Assembly: GCA_023665555.1 (NCBI GenBank)
Contig: JAMPDR010000005.1
Span: 1 to 64,000 of the forward strand
Direction of reading: 5' to 3'
DNA length: 64,000 nucleotides
Origin: Ruminococcus sp.
GTDB lineage: Bacteria; Bacillota; Clostridia; Oscillospirales; Acutalibacteraceae
Shown: positions 16,805-24,722 of the stretch, one piece after another
How the letters are laid out: every line of letters begins with the position of its first letter
Numbering within the stretch: the first letter of the stretch is position 1
Notes under the pieces: generated by a model
Told to the model about the DNA's origin: nothing
Databases searched by the model: none
What the model saw: the letters and a program-made list of their open reading frames with translations, nothing else
Translations under genes and position numbers: made by a program

Positions 16805-17121
16805 AATTTTTTACCTCTCTTTTTTACGGTGTTTACCGTTTTTATTATATCCGACATGAGGCAGGTTTAGCAATAAATTGAGCGTTCGCATAAATTGATC
16901 AAGCGTTCAATTTAGTGCTAACCCGTTAACAGCTGAATGCTGAATTAGCCCCATGTTAAATAACTAATTTGTTTGCACGATGTTTAACAGTCTAATTTTT
17001 AATATCACTTGGGAATCACTTGTTAATGCAATGATGTGCGAAGCGTCGAGTAAATTTTTAGTCAGATTGTTTGGAAACCGCAGACAATACTTTATTAATA
17101 AACGACACCTCATACAACGTG
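16805..17121 (-). promoter_or_regulatory. pnp promoter and leader region
   Basis: On the minus strand TATAAT (16844-16849) lies 18 bp from TTGCTA (16868-16873). The leader carries a small hairpin, ACGGT-AAAC-ACCGT (16826-16839), just before the RBS GAGAGG. PNPase autoregulates through its leader in other bacteria; whether this hairpin serves that is inference. Farther upstream are AAATTGA-containing near-inverted sequences (16873-16915) and a GCGAAGC mini-hairpin core (17038-17044), but no gene. Confidence 0.5.
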
Positions 17122-17152
17122 CAAAAGGCAGACACGATTGAACATGTCTGCC
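17122..17152 (-). terminator. rpsO terminator
   Basis: On the minus strand GGCAGACA...TGTCTGCC with a 10-base loop is followed by TTTTGC. It lies 13 bp after the rpsO stop. Confidence 0.8.
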
Positions 17153-17164
17153 ATGTGTGCATGA

Positions 17165-17431
17165 TTATTTACGAAGACCGAGTCTTGCAACGATAGAACG
17201 GTATCTTTCGATGTCGTTCTTCTGGAGATAAGCAAGAAGGTTTCTTCTGTGACCAACCATCTTAAGAAGACCACGACGTGAATGGTGATCCTTCTTGTTT
17301 GTTTTGAGATGCTCAGTGAGGGTGTTGATTCTGTATGTGAGGATAGCGATCTGAACCTCCGGAGAACCTGTGTCACCTTCGTGAGTTGCATACTCAGCGA
17401 TGATCTTGCTCTTTTCTTCCTTAGTAATCAT
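17165..17431 (-). CDS. rpsO: 30S ribosomal protein S15
   Basis: The 88-residue protein has the complete S15 helical pattern: [67 protein letters not shown] and [16 protein letters not shown]. It binds 16S rRNA early in small-subunit assembly. An AAGAGGTGAAAAC ribosome site precedes the ATG. The gene has a strong promoter about 110 bp upstream and its own terminator, and pnp follows separately. Confidence 0.98.
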   Translation of the reverse strand: MITKEEKSKIIAEYATHEGDTGSPEVQIAILTYRINTLTEHLKTNKKDHHSRRGLLKMVGHRRNLLAYLQKNDIERYRSIVARLGLRK

Positions 17432-17571
17432 TTGTTTTCACCTCTTAGATAATAGTCATTTGCCTGACCCTCAGAAAGCGGTTGGTGAAACTCCTCAACA
17501 AGGCTTAGTCCGCAAACCGAGAAATCGGCATAATGCTTGTAGATTATAACATGACAAATCAAATTTGTAAA
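17432..17571 (-). promoter_or_regulatory. rpsO promoter and roughly 105-nt leader, possible S15 autoregulatory RNA
   Basis: On the minus strand TTTACA (17566-17571), a 17-bp spacer and TATAAT (17543-17548) place the RNA start near 17536. The leader to the ATG is therefore about 105 nt and can form local stems (GTTG...CAAC around 17477-17500). S15 represses its own mRNA through structured leaders in several phyla. The length fits, but I cannot assign a known S15-binding fold by eye. Confidence 0.5.
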
Positions 17572-17610
17572 GAGTTTCAGCTGAAATATTTGGAGAAAGT
17601 TTGAGAATAT

Positions 17611-18156
17611 TTATTCAACAGACCATTCGGTTTCTTTCTGATCAACAGTATCATAAAGTTCACCGATCAAACCATCGAATTCATCAGTTTCAATTTCATA
17701 TACAGAATTGCCGATCAAAAGTGCATTAACATAATTATCAGCTGTATTGTTGCGATGCACCCAAATAATATCTCCGTTTTTGAAAAGTACTCTTACTGCG
17801 TATCCCCAAACCACACCGTTCGGCACGGAAAGAGGTTCGCTTTTTAAATTTACCTTTTTCAAAATGTCGATAAACCGATTTATATCTTCATCCGACGTCA
17901 GCGTTTTACACATGATTTTCCCATCGTTACAATTAGAATTTGTCAGTTCAACTGCACTTATTTCATCAAAACTGCACGATAAAAGTTTTTCAGCATAATT
18001 AACTGACGGATCAAAATTATCATTTGTTGTCTGTTCAGCATGTTGTCCTGACGGCAACTCCGACAGCTGAGTGATTCCGGTTTCAGAATCACCGCAGGCA
18101 CAGCAAAACAGAACCATCATCAAAACAGAAAGTACCAATAGAATTGTTTTCTTCAT
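17611..18156 (-). CDS. Predicted lipoprotein, unknown function
   Basis: The 181-residue protein has a lipoprotein-type signal (MKKTILLVLSVLMMVLFCCACGDSE, with lipidated Cys near residue 21) and a Thr/Asn-rich linker. A compact domain of about 130 residues contains SCNDGK-like and GDIIWVHRNNTADNYVNALLIGNSVYEIETDEFDGLIGELYD. I do not recognise the family. The WGYAVRVLFKNGDIIWVH strands suggest a small beta-rich, PepSY- or DUF-type sensor domain at the outer membrane face, but that is weak. A strong AAAGGAGGC RBS precedes it. It is monocistronic and transcribed away from the tRNA genes. Confidence 0.7.
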   Translation of the reverse strand: MKKTILLVLSVLMMVLFCCACGDSETGITQLSELPSGQHAEQTTNDNFDPSVNYAEKLLSCSFDEISAVELTNSNCNDGKIMCKTLTSDEDINRFIDILKKVNLKSEPLSVPNGVVWGYAVRVLFKNGDIIWVHRNNTADNYVNALLIGNSVYEIETDEFDGLIGELYDTVDQKETEWSVE

Positions 18157-18363
18157 AATTATGCCTCCTTTAATATTATTTTACCACCCGCTATATTAAA
18201 TGTAAATATTTGCTGCTGCTTTTTTACAGGTTTTTAATTTTCGTATCATCGTTATGTAACATTATGAAAGCTTTGAACCAATTTAGGATACGGTCATATC
18301 AGGAAGAAAAAAAGACGACATAAAAACTTTAAGCAAAAAAATTAAAAAAATTCAAAAAAGTTA

Positions 18364-18392
18364 TTGACAAAGCAAAAACATTGTGATAATAT
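18364..18392 (+). promoter_or_regulatory. tRNA-Ser operon promoter
   Basis: TTGACA (18364-18369) and TAATAT (18387-18392) with a 17-bp spacer start just before the first tRNA gene. Confidence 0.65.
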
Positions 18393-18405
18393 ATCAAAGC
18401 GAAAC

Positions 18406-18494
18406 GGAGAGATACCGAAGCGGTTATAACGGAACGGTCTTGAAAACCGTCGTACGGCAACGTACCGTGGGTTCGAATCCCACTCTCTCCGCCA
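18406..18494 (+). tRNA. tRNA-Ser (anticodon UGA)
   Basis: Acceptor arms GGAGAGA (18406-18412) and TCTCTCC (18484-18490) pair, with discriminator G and an encoded CCA. The anticodon stem-loop ACGGT-CTTGAAA-ACCGT gives UGA. A long variable arm (CGTACGGCAACGTACCG) and the T-loop GGGTTCGAATCCC confirm a class II serine tRNA. Confidence 0.97.
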
Positions 18495-18526
18495 TTTTTT
18501 TATATCTGTCGTATAGCGACACCAAT

Positions 18527-18617
18527 GGAGAAGTACTCAAGTTGGTGACGAGGCGCCCCTGCTAAGGGCGTAGGTCGGGCAACCGGCGCAGGAGTTCGAG
18601 TCTCCTCTTCTCCGCCA
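18527..18617 (+). tRNA. tRNA-Ser (anticodon GCU)
   Basis: GGAGAAG (18527-18533) pairs with CTTCTCC (18607-18613), followed by G and an encoded CCA. The anticodon stem-loop CGCCC-CTGCTAA-GGGCG gives GCU. The long variable arm GTCGGGCAACCGGC and the T-loop AGTTCGAGT are present. It lies 32 bp after tRNA-Ser(UGA), under the same promoter and before a shared terminator. Confidence 0.97.
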
Positions 18618-18618
18618 T

Positions 18619-18652
18619 AAAAAAAGACAAGTTTGCGCTTGTCTTTTTTATT
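18619..18652 (+). terminator. tRNA operon terminator
   Basis: AAAAAAGACAAG-TTTGCG-CTTGTCTTTTTT forms a perfect 12-bp stem ending in a T-tract, two bases after the second CCA. Confidence 0.92.
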
Positions 18653-18797
18653 TTTCGGGAAGAGTGTTTAGACCTTCCTCGTTTTATTTGTAGAAAAAAT
18701 TATTAATAGTCACATGGTTATTTTGCACAATATGAACGAGAAAAAATATACATTTGTATCAAAATCGCTCATTTGTTAATTTTATTTTAATAATCTA

Positions 18798-18826
18798 TTG
18801 ACATTTGTTAAACAATAGTATATAAT
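18798..18826 (+). promoter_or_regulatory. Perfect consensus promoter for the 41-aa gene
   Basis: TTGACA (18798-18803), a 17-bp spacer and TATAAT (18821-18826) match the housekeeping sigma consensus at all twelve positions. The predicted RNA start near 18833 gives a leader of about 58 nt. Confidence 0.85.
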
Positions 18827-18890
18827 CTAAGCATACTGAGAGCCGAATATTAAAGCAAATCAGTAAAAATTTATTGGGAGGATTATACTA

Positions 18891-19016
18891 ATGGAAAAGA
18901 TCATGGAACTCCTCGGTAAGCTCTGGGTTGCACTTGCTGCACACCTTCAGAACGTTTTGCCGGCAGAAGTATTTGATGGCATTATCGCTAAGCTTCCGAT
19001 GCCTATCGCTGACTAA
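18891..19016 (+). CDS. 41-residue small protein, unknown, probably highly expressed
   Basis: The ATG at 18891 follows GGGAGGATTATACTA. The frame runs 41 codons to TAA and encodes a mostly helical, mildly acidic peptide: MEKIMELLGKLWVALAAHLQ, then NVLPAEVFDGIIAKLPMPIAD. Residues 1-24 can form an amphipathic helix with Leu/Ile/Val/Trp on one face. There is no signal peptide, Cys pair or known motif. A perfect promoter, strong RBS, rich use of common codons and a 13-bp terminator stem give it the layout of an abundant transcript. It stands alone between the tRNA genes and an aldo/keto reductase. No homologue is recalled and the function is unknown. Confidence 0.8.
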   Translation: MEKIMELLGKLWVALAAHLQNVLPAEVFDGIIAKLPMPIAD

Positions 19017-19033
19017 TTAATAGCAAAACATGA

Positions 19034-19068
19034 ACAAGTGGGGAACGAAAGTTTCCCACTTGTTTTTT
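19034..19068 (+). terminator. Strong terminator of the 41-aa gene
   Basis: ACAAGTGGGGAAC-GAAA-GTTTCCCACTTGT (13 bp, one G-U pair, GNRA loop) is followed by TTTTTT. It starts 17 bp after the stop codon. Confidence 0.95.
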
Positions 19069-19177
19069 ATACCCTTTTATCTTGACACCGTAATGTAATA
19101 CAAATATAATTATATAAAGGAAGTTCTTAATAAAATCAGAGTTCCCACAATAAATAAGAAAGCGAGTTTCAATTGAT

Positions 19178-20296
19178 ATGGATACAATTTTCAGCAATGT
19201 TAAAAAGAATTTCGGTTTCGGCTGTATGCGCCTGCCGATGAAAAAAGGAAAAGTTGATAACGATGAATTCACAAAAATGGTTGATACTTTCATCGAAAAT
19301 GGTTTCAACTATTTTGATACCGCTCACGGATACCTTGACGGAAAAAGCGAAATTGCAATCCGTGAATCTCTTACGAGCCGCTACCCTCGCTCAAGCTACA
19401 TATTGACTAACAAGCTTTCTTCGCATACATTCAAAAAAAATGAGGACATCAGAAAAATCTTTGAAAAGCAGCTTGAAATCTGTGGTGTTGAATATTTCGA
19501 TTTCTATCTGATGCACGCTCAAACAGCCGAATTATTCGAGCAATATAAACGCTGTCAAGCATATGAAACCGCTTTGAAATTCAAGGAAGAGGGAAAAATC
19601 AAGCATTTAGGCATCTCTTTCCACGACAAAGCTGAAGTACTTGACCGAATTCTTACTGAATATCCGCAGGTAGAAGTTGTTCAAATTCAGTTTAACTACA
19701 TCGACTATGATGACCCATCTGTCGAGGGAAGAAAGTGTTATGATGTTTGCAGAAAGCATGGCAAACCCATTATCGTTATGGAGCCTGTCAAAGGCGGCAA
19801 CCTTGTCAATTTGCCATCACAAGCCTTGGAGATTTTAGAAGGACTGAACGGCGGCAGTGCGGCAAGCTATGCCATTCGATTTGCCGCAAGTTTTGAAGGC
19901 ATAGAAATGGTATTATCAGGCATGGGTAACATGGACATGATGGCTGACAACATCAGCTTCATGAAAGATTTTTCGCCGCTCAACGAAAAAGAGTTTGATG
20001 CTGTCAGCCAAGTCTGCAGCATCATGAAGAAGCAGAACCTTATCCCCTGCACCGATTGCAGATATTGTGTTGCAGGTTGCCCGAAAAACATCAAAATTCC
20101 GGACCTATTCGCCTGCCTTAATGCAAAAAAGCAGTTCAAAAATTGGAACACGGATTACTACTACAATGAGATACATACGCAAAATGGCGGCAAAGCATCA
20201 GACTGCATCAAGTGCGGTAAATGTGAGCATACCTGTCCACAGCACCTGCCAATTCGCGATTTACTTGAGGATGTTGCAAAGGAATTTGGGAAGTAA
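19178..20296 (+). CDS. Aldo/keto reductase with C-terminal ferredoxin-type [4Fe-4S] domain
   Basis: The 372-residue protein has an AKR barrel at residues 1-275: FGFGCMRLPM, the catalytic region YFDTAHGYLDGKSE with Asp/Tyr, LTNKLSS with Lys, and FYLMHAQT with His. The C-terminus holds two cysteine clusters, CTDCRYCVAGCPKNIKIP and CIKCGKCEHTCPQHLPI, so iron-sulfur clusters are expected. The fused form is common in anaerobes and probably couples carbonyl reduction to ferredoxin-type electron transfer; the substrate is unknown. It is monocistronic. Before the island inserted it would have faced guaA convergently across the terminator at 20314-20346. Confidence 0.92.
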   Translation: MDTIFSNVKKNFGFGCMRLPMKKGKVDNDEFTKMVDTFIENGFNYFDTAHGYLDGKSEIAIRESLTSRYPRSSYILTNKLSSHTFKKNEDIRKIFEKQLEICGVEYFDFYLMHAQTAELFEQYKRCQAYETALKFKEEGKIKHLGISFHDKAEVLDRILTEYPQVEVVQIQFNYIDYDDPSVEGRKCYDVCRKHGKPIIVMEPVKGGNLVNLPSQALEILEGLNGGSAASYAIRFAASFEGIEMVLSGMGNMDMMADNISFMKDFSPLNEKEFDAVSQVCSIMKKQNLIPCTDCRYCVAGCPKNIKIPDLFACLNAKKQFKNWNTDYYYNEIHTQNGGKASDCIKCGKCEHTCPQHLPIRDLLEDVAKEFGK

Positions 20297-20313
20297 GAAA
20301 GAATATAAATTCA

Positions 20314-20346
20314 AAAGACCTCATGATTTTCTCATAAGGTCTTTCT
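20314..20346. terminator. Bidirectional terminator, ancestral guaA/AKR boundary
   Basis: AAAGACCTCATGA...TCATAAGGTCTTT forms a long stem with A/T tails on both sides. It ends the aldo/keto reductase transcript. In the reconstructed empty site it would also terminate guaA from the other side. Confidence 0.8.
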
Positions 20347-20402
20347 CTGTTTCGGGGGTAATATTTTTTTGAAAAACGGGATTGTTTGGGGATAAAGGTT
20401 TT

Positions 20403-20413
20403 TATTCCCACTC
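20403..20413. repeat. Island attachment repeat, distal copy
   Basis: TATTCCCACTC matches bases 30575-30585 at the guaA stop codon exactly. Read on the minus strand with its left flank it gives GAGTGGGAATAA, which encodes the GuaA C-terminus VEWE-stop context. This is what the unoccupied target should look like. Confidence 0.75.
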
Positions 20414-20570
20414 GCTCCTGACAAACTTAACTTAAACGATTTTGTATGTGTCATTTAGCACAGATTATCAGGATTATTCAGATTGTTCATTAAATATGGA
20501 CTATCAAAATTTTTGTTGTCATTGTGTTGTCAGAATAAAAAGTACGGAACTCATTATTTTGTAAAACAGG

Positions 20571-21104
20571 TCATAGCTTGGTGAACAAATTCAATATAAT
20601 TCGGTCACATTTGCTATTTATGTTTTCGGAATATAATCTCAAATGGCTTTCTGATTTTGATAAATAATCCAAATCACCAACTTTTACTGAAACAAAATCG
20701 TTATATCCTCTAACCTGCTCATTTATGTATGCAACCTCGTTCTTTATGTTTATATATTCGCTATATTCCTGAAGCACGGCAGTACAGTTTTTTATCATCC
20801 TAATTGTCATTGTAACTTTTTTCCGTACTTCATCCGGATCATCATCGATAGAAAATGAGTAAAAATCTGGATCACTTGTAACAGTTTGTATTTTTACCGT
20901 TATCCTCTCTATTTCGTCTTTAATTCTTCGTTCGTCGGTCTTTCTTTGTACTGCCCAAAAAGCAAGCAGAATCGCCACCAACAAGGTTAAAATTTGAGCA
21001 ATTGAGGCGTCCTAAAATGTTGGATTCTTGATAATATTGTAAATTGTTATACTAACTATACCTGTGATTAAGAAAACTTCAACGATAAGAACAACTTTTT
21101 TCAT
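20571..21104 (-). pseudogene. Membrane-anchored coiled protein interrupted by an in-frame TAG
   Basis: From the ATG at 21104, 14 bases beyond AGGTGA, the frame reads MKKVVLIVEVFLITGIVSIT then YNIIKNPTF and hits TAG at 21014-21012. It continues in the same frame with DASIAQILTLLVAILLAFWAVQRKTDERR and 120 more residues to 20571. The full-length product would be about 177 residues: two N-terminal membrane helices and a charged, coiled C-terminal region (DERRIKDEIERITVKIQTV...). TAG ends normal genes here (metA), so this is a nonsense mutation unless it is read through. It follows the DUF4325 gene directly. No family is recognised. Confidence 0.7.
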
Positions 21105-21114
21105 ATATCAGGAA

Positions 21115-21444
21115 TCACCTCTTTACATTTGCATTTGTAATATATGACTTAACTTCATTAATCAATGACGGCTCATCATTGGATATAAAGTCGAGTATAC
21201 GCATAACTTCAGCAGGACTATATATTCTTGCCAATCCTCCAAATGCTTCCTCAAGGAATGAAGTCGGATAGCCGTATCCACCATCAAAATCTATAGTCAA
21301 TGTCTGTCCTTGTTCTTTTGCATTCTCAAAATGCTTAATAAGGACATCCTCGCGAAACTCTTCGCCAGAAAACTTTCCTTCACTTTTATATCTTGCACCC
21401 GGCGTTTCAGAAAAATCTCTGCTAATTTTAATAATCATAATCAT
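21115..21444 (-). CDS. STAS-like DUF4325 protein
   Basis: The 109-residue protein matches the DUF4325 pattern: FSETPGARYKSEGKFSGEEFREDVL, then LTIDFDGGYGYPTSFLEEAFGGLARIY. This family has a STAS-like fold and is repeatedly found next to genes for GHKL-type ATPases, as here, where the ATPase gene ends 11 bp upstream. The pairing resembles anti-sigma-factor/antagonist switches (SpoIIAB/SpoIIAA logic), but partners and targets are unknown. It is part of a continuous minus-strand transcript with the restriction-modification genes. Confidence 0.82.
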   Translation of the reverse strand: MIMIIKISRDFSETPGARYKSEGKFSGEEFREDVLIKHFENAKEQGQTLTIDFDGGYGYPTSFLEEAFGGLARIYSPAEVMRILDFISNDEPSLINEVKSYITNANVKR

Positions 21445-21454
21445 CCTCCATCAC

Positions 21455-22510
21455 TTATAATGTTGAAATATCTATTTGCCAATAATATAAAGTGCCACGT
21501 AAAGGAAAGGAAACATCCTTAGATTGACAGGAATCTTCGTATACAACAACATTGGCTCTATTTGTTATTATATGCAAATTCTCAATCTTTTTTTCTTGGG
21601 CAAACTCACAAATTTTAGGCAAACCTTTTCCTCTATAATCTTTCTTTGTAGATGTTCTGAAATCTCCTTTTAAAGCTGAAACAACATATGTATATTCTCC
21701 TTTTAGCCGAAGAATATCAATCTTTTCTGCAAAATTCTTCTTTACCGTAGCTGGAATTCCTGCACCTGTATCCATGAAAGAAAAGGATATTTTTTGATTA
21801 CCGTCATATTTTGCAAAGCAGTACCATCTCGAATGTAGAACTGTTGTGTCCAACGGATAAGCGTGTCTATGGGTATTAGACATTAACTCTATAACCATAT
21901 TATACAAAAAGCTGCAGGCACGTTTATTCACATTCGCTTTTTCACAGACAAAATCAGACAACCTCTTTGCAATGACAATATCACAATCTTCTCCTGAAAC
22001 TATTTGGAGCGTATTTTCGTTTTTAATTAACGGATCTGTACCTTGGTATTTCACAAATTGGTAGAACCCTGACTCAGAGAAAAGCTTACGTACTTCATAA
22101 TTACTCGGGGCATTTCCAGAAAATGTGTATTTGTTTTGAAAATTTGAATTCAAATTATTAACTACTGCAAGCAAATACATCAGAGCGTCTATTGACAATG
22201 TCGAGACATTAGATATATCAATAAATAGTGATTTTCCAAAATTTCGCTTATCAACAATAAATGAAATTATATCATTGAAAAAAGAAATTGTTTCTTCTGG
22301 ATTATCAATAATGCTAAAGTCTAACGGGGCACGAAATTCATATTGTCTTGTTTTGCTGTTAAAAGATGATAGTTTCTTTGATTTTCTGTTATAATTGTTC
22401 TGTGCTGTTTGAGCATTTCTTTTTCTCTTTTTTCGTTTTGAACGACGAATAAGATTTTTTTCATTCTGTCGGCGTTTCCATTGCCGATATTCTGTAGTAT
22501 TAATTCTCAT
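21455..22510 (-). CDS. GHKL-type ATP-binding protein paired with DUF4325
   Basis: The 351-residue protein starts with a very basic N-terminus (residues 1-45, RRSKRKKRKRN). A STAS-like middle region follows (about 60-165; SLFIDISNVSTLSIDALMYLLAVVNN). The C-terminal histidine-kinase-type ATPase domain has the N-box VIELMSNTHRHAYP, G1 FMDTGAGIP and G2 YRGKGLPKICEFA. No histidine-phosphorylation domain or membrane segment is present, so it is not a classical sensor kinase. It lies 32 bp after the second methylase and 11 bp before the DUF4325 gene. Similar ATPase/DUF4325 pairs occur in accessory regions; a defence or switch role is inference. Confidence 0.8.
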   Translation of the reverse strand: MRINTTEYRQWKRRQNEKNLIRRSKRKKRKRNAQTAQNNYNRKSKKLSSFNSKTRQYEFRAPLDFSIIDNPEETISFFNDIISFIVDKRNFGKSLFIDISNVSTLSIDALMYLLAVVNNLNSNFQNKYTFSGNAPSNYEVRKLFSESGFYQFVKYQGTDPLIKNENTLQIVSGEDCDIVIAKRLSDFVCEKANVNKRACSFLYNMVIELMSNTHRHAYPLDTTVLHSRWYCFAKYDGNQKISFSFMDTGAGIPATVKKNFAEKIDILRLKGEYTYVVSALKGDFRTSTKKDYRGKGLPKICEFAQEKKIENLHIITNRANVVVYEDSCQSKDVSFPLRGTLYYWQIDISTL

Positions 22511-22542
22511 CCGATAAAGTTATATGCCTCCATAATCATTTT

Positions 22543-23289
22543 CTATTTCCTAAACACAAATAAATACTCATGCGCAATAAGTAAAAAATTATATTTAATA
22601 CTATTGGTTTTCCAATACCCCGTTGCTTTACAGTTATGCTGTTCTTTTATTATAAGCTCTTTTAATTTGAATCCAGCATCTTCGAAAATACGCATTACTT
22701 CAAAAGACATTGGTATCATATGTCCTTTTTTGCGTGTATCTCCCATAAGAACAGCGCAAAATTTATCCTTCTTCAGAACACGGTAGCTCTCAGCAGCTAC
22801 CTTTTTCATTTCTTTTAAAAAATCATTCACCTTTAGTAAAGATAAATCTTCAGGAATATTTTCGCTATACTGGATTATATCTGCATATGGAGGATGGGTG
22901 CAGATGAGATCTATGCTATTGTCCGATAAAAAGTCAAGATTTCTCGCATCGCCTTTATGAAGATGTACTTTTCCGTTAGCACCTTCATGTTCAAATGATA
23001 TCTTTTCCTCACAACGAGCCAGTGCAATATCATTTACATCAACACCGATAATGTTGCGATTGAGCAGTTTTGCCTCCACGAGAGTGGTTCCACCACCTGC
23101 AAATTGATCAAGTATTAAATCATTTTCCTTTGAATAGCGAAGCAGAATGTTGCGGGGTATGTAGGGCGACCAGTTACCGCGCCATTTTGCATCGTGAGTT
23201 GCCCAATCACCACGTTTTGGAAACGACCAATGCGTAGTCATTTCTAACTCAAAATCTTCCGGTTCCCATTTTGTTATTTTCTTCGTCAT
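22543..23289 (-). CDS. Site-specific DNA amino-methyltransferase (second methylase)
   Basis: The 248-residue protein has the SAM-binding motif LILDQFAGGGTTLVEAKLLNRNIIGVDVN followed by the catalytic motif DLICTHPPYADIIQYSE (THPPY in place of DPPY/SPPY). The order (SAM motif first) and the N-terminal block WATHDAKWRGNWSPYIPRN fit N4-cytosine or N6-adenine methylases of the TRM11-like type. It does not look like DpnA, whose catalytic motif comes first. The start overlaps the endonuclease stop by one base (ATAATGA). It probably protects a site cut by one of the two neighbouring nucleases. Confidence 0.85.
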   Translation of the reverse strand: MTKKITKWEPEDFELEMTTHWSFPKRGDWATHDAKWRGNWSPYIPRNILLRYSKENDLILDQFAGGGTTLVEAKLLNRNIIGVDVNDIALARCEEKISFEHEGANGKVHLHKGDARNLDFLSDNSIDLICTHPPYADIIQYSENIPEDLSLLKVNDFLKEMKKVAAESYRVLKKDKFCAVLMGDTRKKGHMIPMSFEVMRIFEDAGFKLKELIIKEQHNCKATGYWKTNSIKYNFLLIAHEYLFVFRK

Positions 23290-24167
23290 TATTTAAAAAC
23301 CTCGCTAATTACACCATTTTCCAAATCTTTAATGTTGTAAATGTGCTGCATAACATCATAAGTTTCTTCGAGGTTGTTTCGTGCGCTTGTCCAACCTTTT
23401 CCGTCGGTAAACCAAACGAAAGTAAAAGCGTCAATCTCTTCAGTTTCCCACGCAAGAGTTTTATAACTACGTGCGGTTTCGTTTAACTTACTACCACCGC
23501 TTCCGTAAAAGTTCGTTTCGATACCATAAATCATATTAGGTGTCTTAACGACAAAATCAAAGCGTTTTTCCGTCTTGCCTTGATTGGAAATAGCAGATAA
23601 GTCTATGTTCCATTTGTCGGTAATCTGGTGAATATACATTTCTTTGAAGTAATTAACACCTTTTATGAAACCTGCTTTTTGAATAAAGCTCTCGACCAAA
23701 TCTTCCATAAGGTGACCGCCACGATTCTTGCGACCGTTAGAATCAAGACCTGTTTCAACGCCCGTTGCATAGTCAACCAAATTATTCACGATATGATTTT
23801 CCAACAAATCAAACAATCCGGTTTCACGCATAAAATATTTGTATCTTTCGTAATGAGCGTGACTGTTAGGCGGATACTTTCCAAAATCAAATTGGAATAA
23901 ATGCCCACCATTTTCATCCTGACAGTATATTTCATTTGCTCGAACCGCTAAAAGCAGAGGGATACACTTCAGTACTTCAGGATATTTTCTCAGCAAATTC
24001 TCGAAATCAGCCTCAATATTTTTAGAGCCGATGAGAGAATTTAAGATATTAAGTTCGACCTTGATATTATCGACGTTTCTGTGAACCTTTTCAAAATCTA
24101 TGTAATAACCATAATCTGCGATACTATCACGAAAACCTGATAACCAAGTATTAAAATCTCTTGACAT
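23289..24167 (-). CDS. DpnII/MboI-family type II restriction endonuclease
   Basis: The protein is about 292 residues from the ATG at 24167 behind GGAGGAATAAGTG. Family landmarks are NSLIGSKNIEADFENLLRKYPEVLKCIPLLLAVR, the LFQFDFG segment, DYATGVETGLDSNGRKNRGGHLMEDLVE, and the nuclease-like RFDFVVKTPNMIYGIETNFYGSGGSKLNE. This matches the DpnII family, which cuts GATC when unmethylated. The adjacent Dam-type methylase is the expected protecting partner. Specificity is inferred from the family, not read from sequence. Confidence 0.87.
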   Translation of the reverse strand: MSRDFNTWLSGFRDSIADYGYYIDFEKVHRNVDNIKVELNILNSLIGSKNIEADFENLLRKYPEVLKCIPLLLAVRANEIYCQDENGGHLFQFDFGKYPPNSHAHYERYKYFMRETGLFDLLENHIVNNLVDYATGVETGLDSNGRKNRGGHLMEDLVESFIQKAGFIKGVNYFKEMYIHQITDKWNIDLSAISNQGKTEKRFDFVVKTPNMIYGIETNFYGSGGSKLNETARSYKTLAWETEEIDAFTFVWFTDGKGWTSARNNLEETYDVMQHIYNIKDLENGVISEVFK

Positions 24168-24170
24168 CAC

Positions 24171-24707
24171 TTATTCCTCCTCGCTGTTAGGCGGCACAGG
24201 TAACCCCAACTTTGTAAGCGGTATATATTCAAAATAGTAGTGGCAACGCATACTTATGATATAATCCAAAACATCCTTGTATTTAGGATCTTTGAACCAC
24301 TCCGAAAGCAGATAGATGTATTCAACATCAATATTGAGCTGTGCCATCAACTTCTGATATTGCTTTCTTTTAAAATCACAAGTCTGCAATTTTTCATCAA
24401 CAGAACCTGCGACTTGCTGATATTTACATTCGATAATAAAAAGCGTGTTATTGATGATTACATAAATGCTGTCATCTGGCAGAAGCTTTTTGGAAATAAT
24501 CTTTGTCCAATCAACGCCGACTTCCTTTAAATATCTATAAAATCCGTGTTTTTTAAATATGCAAGCAACTTTTTCACCATTATAAAACACAATGCCATCA
24601 GTCACACAATATCCCTCTTGACTATTTAAGAAGGTTGCCAAATCAGTTTTTCCCTCAAAGACAAGTCCCGTTTTGGTGTTTCCTCCACCTTTTCCGTTCT
24701 TTATCAT
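24171..24707 (-). CDS. Predicted PD-(D/E)XK-type nuclease, unnamed family
   Basis: The protein is about 178 residues from the ATG at 24707 (AAGGAG upstream). It opens with NGKGGGNTKTGLVFEGKTDL, a glycine-rich block I associate with restriction-enzyme-like proteins. LLPDDSIYVIINNTLFIIECKYQQVAGSVDEKL follows, placing D...ECK in a PD-(D/E)XK arrangement near residues 75-100. It lies between the Dam-type methylase (15 bp) and the DpnII gene (3 bp). It could be a second restriction enzyme, a subunit, or a nicking partner; I cannot assign a specificity. Confidence 0.65.
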   Translation of the reverse strand: MIKNGKGGGNTKTGLVFEGKTDLATFLNSQEGYCVTDGIVFYNGEKVACIFKKHGFYRYLKEVGVDWTKIISKKLLPDDSIYVIINNTLFIIECKYQQVAGSVDEKLQTCDFKRKQYQKLMAQLNIDVEYIYLLSEWFKDPKYKDVLDYIISMRCHYYFEYIPLTKLGLPVPPNSEEE

Positions 24708-24722
24708 AAATTCCAATTCTCC

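Noticed and set aside
18383-18565. 60-aa ORF across the tRNA genes
   Set aside because: It lies within tRNA-Ser(UGA) and part of tRNA-Ser(GCU), so it is not coding.
18891-19016. Leaderless bacteriocin
   Set aside because: The peptide is slightly acidic and no immunity or transport gene is adjacent; leaderless bacteriocins are usually cationic.
22543-23289. DpnA-type single-strand methylase
   Set aside because: The SAM motif precedes the catalytic motif, opposite to DpnA, and the N-terminal block differs.
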